Source: Owenia fusiformis (lineage: Eukaryota; Annelida; Polychaeta; Sabellida; Oweniidae). Taken from it: a stretch of DNA of 64,000 bases. The position numbers and the translations under genes were made by a program. This document shows positions 58,638 through 64,000 of this stretch, piece by piece (position 1 is the stretch's first letter; every line of letters begins with the position of its first letter). The notes below the pieces were generated by a model. That model was not told the DNA's origin and made no database searches. It saw only the letters and a list, made by a program, of their open reading frames with translations. The stretch covers positions 25,437,248-25,501,247 of the forward strand of contig CAIIXF020000003.1 of assembly GCA_903813345.2 (NCBI GenBank). The letters are read 5' to 3'.

Positions 58638-59413
58638 CAGGGCGTTCATGAAGTTCTTGCAAAAGTACTCTAATTTTTTTGTTTCCCAATTAATATAACT
58701 GAAATTTTCACTCAGTATACCTACACTAGTCATACATTTGAATCTTGAATTATAACGAATAGGTCTTTGAAGAAAACAGATTATGATTGCTATAGTAACA
58801 CGAGTCGGAGGTAGGCGGAGCAGCATTGAAAAAGAATTGAAAAAAAAAATTTAGAAATTCAAGAAAACAAACACTTGAAGATATTCATAAGATGTATGGG
58901 AAGGAGGCTATGGCCAAAAGAACGTACTAAAACAATCATTGATGGTAGAACAAATGGTAAGGACGGACACTGCTAGATCAGGCCGTCCAAGAACGAAATC
59001 CAGTGAGGATCAGATGACGTCAATGAAAGCCATCCATGCAAAGATCAATCGCAAGAAATGTTCCAAATGGGTTCTGCCATCTGTTTAAGGAATGGTAAGG
59101 AAGACAGTCGAGGTGTATAGACCATGATGGACATTATTTTGAACACACATACTCTTGAGATACTGTTATTAAAGTACATAGGACAAGTTAAAAGCATTTT
59201 GAACATTCAAACAAGACAGATCCTTTTTTCCTGCTCCGCCTACCCCCGACCCATTTGACTATAGCAACCATAACTTTTTTCTGCAAGGACCTATTGATTA
59301 TAACTTAGGATCTCAATGTATGAATAGTGAAGGTATAATGAGTGAAAAGAGCCAGATTGACTGAGATACAAAAATGTTAGAACAACCTTTGCAAGAACTT
59401 TATGAACGCCCTG
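58638..59413. mobile_element. Mariner-like element with degenerate transposase fragment (776 bp)
   Basis: Ends CAGGGCGTTCATGAAGTTCT and its reverse complement, flanked by TA (58636-58637 and 59414-59415). Between 58880 and 59130 the + strand, in shifting frames with stops, encodes pieces such as IHKMYGKEAMAK and ARSGRPRTKSSE. These resemble the N-terminal helix-turn-helix region of Tc1/mariner-type transposases. The catalytic core is absent, so it is nonautonomous. Confidence 0.7.
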
Positions 59414-60297
59414 TAGTTTGGGTCTGCGTTAGCAGCATGCATTCACGTGTATCTATATACTAAATAAATATAAATTTAGGTTACCACAAGACCACGTTTT
59501 CGCTTTTGATGTAATGTGTATATAAAACGTTACTTTCTACTAATGTATCAAGTTTTGGATATATCTGTACCAATGAGAACTAAATGTCTAAGTACATTTT
59601 TCTCTGAGCCACCTTTTGCTTTTATGATTTAATTTCTCTCTTCCAAAGTCACAAAAAACTAGAATATATGTTACACATTGGGTAGATTATCGCTTCGTAA
59701 TGATTGCACGTGGCATGGGTACATGTGGCAAGTTGATTTATTTCATAAAACAGATCGTTCTAAGAAACAACTAATTTGGAATTCATATAGTTTCACTCAT
59801 TACGTTTTGATAACACTTGGTAAAACTACAATTTTAAAGTGGTTTTAACTTCGCATAAGCCTTCACGAGAAATCATATTTTATTCCAATTATGTCGATAA
59901 TAATGATATGAGTGTTAACAATAATAAAATGAGTGACGAATTAAGCATACATAGAAAAGAAATACAATAAGCATAGGCTATGACTCATTTTTTTTATTTA
60001 TAGCACTCTCTGTCTATTTCTTAATAATCATTTATAATTACTTGAAATAATTATAAGGAGAAAATAAAGGATTTTATATAAAAACCAAGGTCAATGACAG
60101 GTCAAAGATACACTGAAGTAGTATTATAGTATATGTACTTCAATGACCCTCAAGTAGTGTACCTACCAAGTTAGATAATACAATTACTGATACACCTGAT
60201 AACATCGATAAGGTAGTTGAAAGATTAGCCAACACACCACACGATGTCGTAAATGGGATTGGTCCATATTTGGACATTACGTTTCAACATTATTATA

Positions 60298-62088
60298 ATG
60301 ACAATGAGGCGTCTATTCAGGTATGTTTTATTTCCTTTTATAATTATGTATCATCGAACTAAGATTATTTAAATTAGAGAAATGAAGAAAACTGATTATT
60401 GAGAAGTAATAATTATGTATACATTAGTTCTTGTATAAAGTAAAAATATGTTTTCATGAATCATCAATGTCGCTATCCTATTTGATGAATTATGGGCATT
60501 CACCATCTGATTTATTAGAGTCTCTATCAAAGGGATAATAGGGACTTTAAAATCTCACAATAGCCATTCACACATTACGTTGGTATGTGTATTTGAACAT
60601 TTGGACTTTTATTTAGATGATGTAATGTGTGCCCATTTTGTATTAGACCAATCAGCTGTTTCCAATTGTTCTATGATCTCCTGGTCTCTAAATTATTTAG
60701 GGGACGAAATGAAGCCATGTTGTTTGAAATACGAGGATTCACAAATAGTTTTCAGAATATACAAATACAAAATCAAATACAAAATTCGTATATGTGTCTA
60801 ATTTATAGAGTTCTATGATATGATAGGTAATTCAATTAGGTAATTTCCTGTATTCTGTCCATTCAAGTCACTTGTCCAATGTGCATGTTTTGATATGTGG
60901 TATCAATGAAAAATGAAGGTCCACATTGCAGTGACCTTTTAATCCCTTACTATCATTACCCCAAGCAAATGACATGAGGTCGAAAAGTGTCTTCATAATT
61001 CAAAATCATGTACCTTACTTAACACTCAGAAATTAAGTATCCTATTTAACCTTTTTGATTGTGAATGGTATATTGTCTTGTGCCAGGAATATACATATTA
61101 AACACATGATTTCAGATTTCAGACTAAACACATACTTGTGTAGATGCTTCGCGTGTGCATTTTCGATGTTGTCTTAAAGTGTTTTTATTTAATCTTCCAG
61201 GTTGTATTTACTTGTTGGTGTTACATGTTTGCTAGGTGAAGATAAGCTATGTCTAGGCTCATCTATTATTGAAGGTTAGTATATGAAAATGATTGCTGGT
61301 TTAAAAATGCGAAGTGAAATCAAAATTGTATGAACCCAAGAAGCCACGCTAGTTATCCACCATGATATCAAATAAAAGTCATTTTCCTTTACATATTTGT
61401 AGGATAACTAGTGCCAAATCTCATAGACACACCAAAGTCGTATTTCCTTTATATAATTGTAGGATAACTATTGCCAAATCTCATAGACACACCAAAGTCG
61501 TATTTCCTCTACATAATTGCAGGATAACTTGCCAAATCTTATAGACACGCGTACCAAAGTCATATTTCCTTTATATAATTGCAGAATAACTATTGGCAAT
61601 TCTCGTAGACACACCAAGGTCATATTTCATTTACATATTTGCAGGAAAACGATTGCCAAATGTCATAGACACACCAAAGTCATATTTCATTTACATATTT
61701 GCAGGATATCTATTGCCAAATCTCATAGACACACCAAAATCTTATTTCATTTACATATTTGCACGATATCTATTGCCAAATCTCATAGACACACCAAAAT
61801 CATATTTCATTTACATATTTGCAGGATATCTATTGCCAAATCTCATAGACACACCAAAGTCATATTTCCTTTACATATTTGCAGGAAAAAAACTACCGAA
61901 TCTCCCTTTGAAATATCAAAGTAAATTGACAGTTACTTTCCCCATCAAAAGTGTGACAATTTCTGTAACAGACGCTGCCAGTCTATTGGATAATATAGGA
62001 GCATTGGAATATACATATGCTGGGTTTACCTATAAGAAAATACTGAATTATGGCATCGAAGAGACGCTTACTCTTAATATGGACACAG
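60298..62088 (+). CDS. Unrecognised secreted or membrane protein, 5' exons (continues past the window or further 3')
   Basis: Exons in one frame: 60298-60320 (ATG at 60298; alternative in-frame ATGs at 60253 and 60304), 61201-61274, and 61885-62088 with a donor GTAGGT at 62089. From 60298 the protein starts MTMRRLFRLYLLVGVTCLLG, a textbook signal peptide ending near GED. It continues CLGSSIIEGKKLPNLPLKY, then TVTFPIKSVTISVTDAASLL and YAGFTYKKILNYG. No family is recognised with confidence. The phases (two leftover bases, then one) fit exactly, and the signal peptide straddles the first intron. The second intron ends in an in-frame array of repeated 3' splice sites. Later exons were not found; the following 1.9 kb is mostly noncoding. 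Confidence 0.62.
61375..61884 (+). repeat. 60-bp minisatellite made of 3' splice-site copies
   Basis: About 8.5 head-to-tail units, each with TTTACATATTTGCAGGATAT and then CTATTGCCAAATCTCATAGA. The last unit ends at the real exon acceptor (GCAG, exon from 61885). Intact GCAG/G acceptors recur exactly 60 bp apart at 61645, 61705, 61825 and 61885 (exon-start positions); the one at 61765 is mutated to GCAC. Confidence 0.93.
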
Positions 62089-64000
62089 GTAGGTAAATAG
62101 TATATGAAGAGGTCAATTAGGAAAATAAACCTCAGAAAATCTGGAATAAATTTTAGAATTGACAAAAATGCCCAACCAGACATTGAAATCTCGCTTATTC
62201 TTGTTTTTTGTGAGATTTTAAGAGATTTGGGTATTAAACCTCCAATGATTTACTTTTCCCTCTTTGAAATAGCGTATTTGTTCAGTGAATAATAACTTTG
62301 GTTTATAAAGTTACATTTTCTTGTTTTAACTTTTCTAAAAAATGTCATATCTTTATTGATGCAATGTTAAAATTTTTTGATTATTTGTTCGACAACCAAC
62401 ATTTTCATGATTAATCCCAATATGTACATTGATATGCCATTTGAATTTTAGACAGATTCAGCCAACACCCTTTGATAAACTATGAAATTTAGTGACCATT
62501 GCAAGTTTTAACATTGAGGCCAATGGCAGTCTGGTCCAGACTGGTGTCTCAAAAATGTACCCCAAAGTATATCAACAGCACAGATAAACCAATCAATATT
62601 TTTTGACATTTTTTGCATTGTCATATAGCCAAAACATGAGAGTTTTCTCCCCAATACACCATTTTTATTTCAGTCTTGCCTTTCTTATGCTCTGTATTCT
62701 TACTGCTACATTGTTTATCACATTTGATAATAAATCTGGTGAAATGTTTTGGATTTCTCTTCGGATGTTGCCCTAAGTTGTTCTAGGTCTATTTGCTTAA
62801 AATGAGTATTAAAACACTCCTTCAAATAGCCACAGAGAAAGATGTTTGAGGACGACGATGGCAGAACAAACACAGAGAATCGGGTCAATTATCGGCAAAT
62901 GATTCAGGAGTCACCTTCCAGAGATACGCATGCTAGCCTGGAGACCAAATGATAAATAAAAACACAGTGGTTTCAAATTAATTGAACCCTTCTACTCACA
63001 ACAAAGGCTACACTATCTAGTTTCTTGAACGTCTGGCCTCAGGGGGCTATAGGCCATTATGAGGGCCTCCCTATTCACCAGACTTGACGGCCCATACTTT
63101 TTCTCTGTGACTACTTGAAGGACCATTTTTATGCTAAACCCAAGCTAAGAGACCTGGAATAACTCAAGACCAGCATCCGAACAGAAATCAAAATATTCCA
63201 CCAGAAATATCAAATGTGATGACCAATGAAGTAGTAAGGATGCAGACTGTCATCGATATATGAGGTTATATTGATTATGTGGTGTAAAGGATAAAGGGTT
63301 AAAGTATCAAAAAGGCAAGATTGAATTAAAAACTGTGTATAGGGGAAAAACTTACATGTTTTGACTTCAAGATCATGCAAAAAATGTCTGAAAATATGGA
63401 TTGTCTGTGCTGTTGATATACTTTTGGGTACATTTAATTTTTGAGACACTATATGTGAGCAATTTGTCTGAAGTGTAAAAATTGCCAATTTATGGAGGTG
63501 GAAACAGTTTTTAATCAATTTGATATGTGCTCACGTTCCAGTTCACGATTTTATTGTGTTTCTAAATATAACTATTGAATTCTAAAATTAGTTCAAATCA
63601 GATAAGATTTTATCTGTTTATCAAAACTGTATGTACACTCCCCTCCATACGTTTAACAACCGGAAGTTATCAAAAGATGGATGGCCAATATAACCTGCAT
63701 ATATGTTACATTGAAATGTTTTACAACTTTAAAATAAAAAAGATTCTTTGGTTGAGCTCTTCAACAACTAAAATACATAGATGTGACTTTGTAATGAAAA
63801 TTGTGACTTAATGATTTTTTCCTCCTGAATCTTGATATAATATTTACTAACCAATGCAGCAATCTTTGTTACGGAAATTAGTTACTCAACTATTATGTTT
63901 GTCATCCTTGAAGTTGTAAATATCACATGTCAGAAAGCATTATGTGCCTACCTTCTTTTTATGAATTTTAAATAATTGACTTATTGAATTAAAAATATTT
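62089..64000. other. 3' flank or intron with a dead mariner-like element
   Basis: It follows the donor at 62089 and holds the element at 62550-63452. From 63453 to 64000 it is AT-rich with no exon that I can support. A later exon of the preceding gene could lie beyond the window. Confidence 0.5.
62550..63452 (+). pseudogene. Decayed mariner-like element with transposase C-terminal relic
   Basis: Inverted ends about 62552-62600 and 63396-63450 share GTGTCTCAAAAATGTACCC-like and GTATATCAACAGCACAGA words. At 63064-63190 the + strand encodes PPYSPDLTAHTFFLCDYLKD in one frame. This resembles the PPxSPDLxPxDFFLWxxLK motif carrying the second catalytic Asp region of Tc1/mariner transposases. Stops and frameshifts interrupt the rest, so it is dead. 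Confidence 0.7.

Larger units (their letters stand above)
54575..60297. other. Repeat-rich spacer between the PAN/WSC gene and the last gene
   Basis: It holds a retroposon tail with flanking duplication (55073-55704), a tandem array with a nested element (56690-58410) and a mariner-like element (58638-59413). From 55705 to 56690 and 59420 to 60250 the sequence is AT-rich with no supported exon. Confidence 0.55.

Noticed and set aside
60165-60320. Reading the first exon as ...NTPHDVVNGIGPYLDITF... in another frame
   Set aside because: That frame ends in the wrong phase for the 61201 exon. The alternative frame gives a signal peptide and joins both later exons in phase.
61375-61884. A CRISPR-like array (regular 60-bp periodicity)
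   Set aside because: Units are contiguous tandem copies without unique spacers, in an animal genome. They are splice-acceptor copies.
61517-61924. A separate gene with 20-residue HRHTK-type repeats
   Set aside because: It is an off-frame reading of the same minisatellite; the exon frame is the other one, which continues into 61885-62088.

Overview
The window is animal nuclear DNA: AT-rich, with many small GT-AG introns, long noncoding spacers and dense DNA-transposon remnants. The gene set and repeat style suggest a lophotrochozoan invertebrate, possibly a mollusc, but this is inferred from general resemblance and no species can be named. There is no bacterial gene organisation.

Region 1-23,600 holds three conserved housekeeping or signalling genes. 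The last two exons of a poly(ADP-ribose) polymerase lie on + (651-1362). It converges on a complete FAM192A/PSME3IP1 orthologue on - (5841-8355). A complete orthologue of HOIP/RNF31, the catalytic subunit of the linear-ubiquitin ligase LUBAC, lies on + (10601-22609). I could join 18 coding exons in phase to a protein of about 1717 residues, with PUB, zinc finger, NZF, UBA, RING1-IBR-RING2 and LDD regions. FAM192A and HOIP are divergent and share a 2.2 kb spacer that carries a tRNA-derived SINE and promoter-like motifs.

Region 23,600-64,000 is accessory. It holds two related C-type-lectin/mucin/transmembrane receptor genes (28473-31016 and 47058-50443) with identical exon phasing and a shared juxtamembrane block. 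It also holds an intronless type II membrane glycosyltransferase-like gene (39119-40213), a small secreted PAN/Apple plus WSC gene (51756-54574), and the 5' part of an unrecognised secreted or membrane protein gene (60298 to beyond 62088). Between them are MITE-like inverted-repeat elements, foldback elements, mariner-like relics, a LINE fragment, a retroposon tail and nested insertions.

The most unusual signals are minisatellites that start or end exactly at splice sites. A 60-bp array before 61885 repeats the intron's 3' splice site and first exon codons, in frame. An array starting at 20750 repeats the 5' splice site just after the HOIP catalytic exon. A purine-rich array begins at the donor at 18306. 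Two perfect inverted repeats (79-bp arms at 212-376; 37-bp arms at 41695-41769) and a TE-within-TE stratigraphy are also notable. Exon joins were made by eye from splice consensus and reading phase, without transcript evidence.
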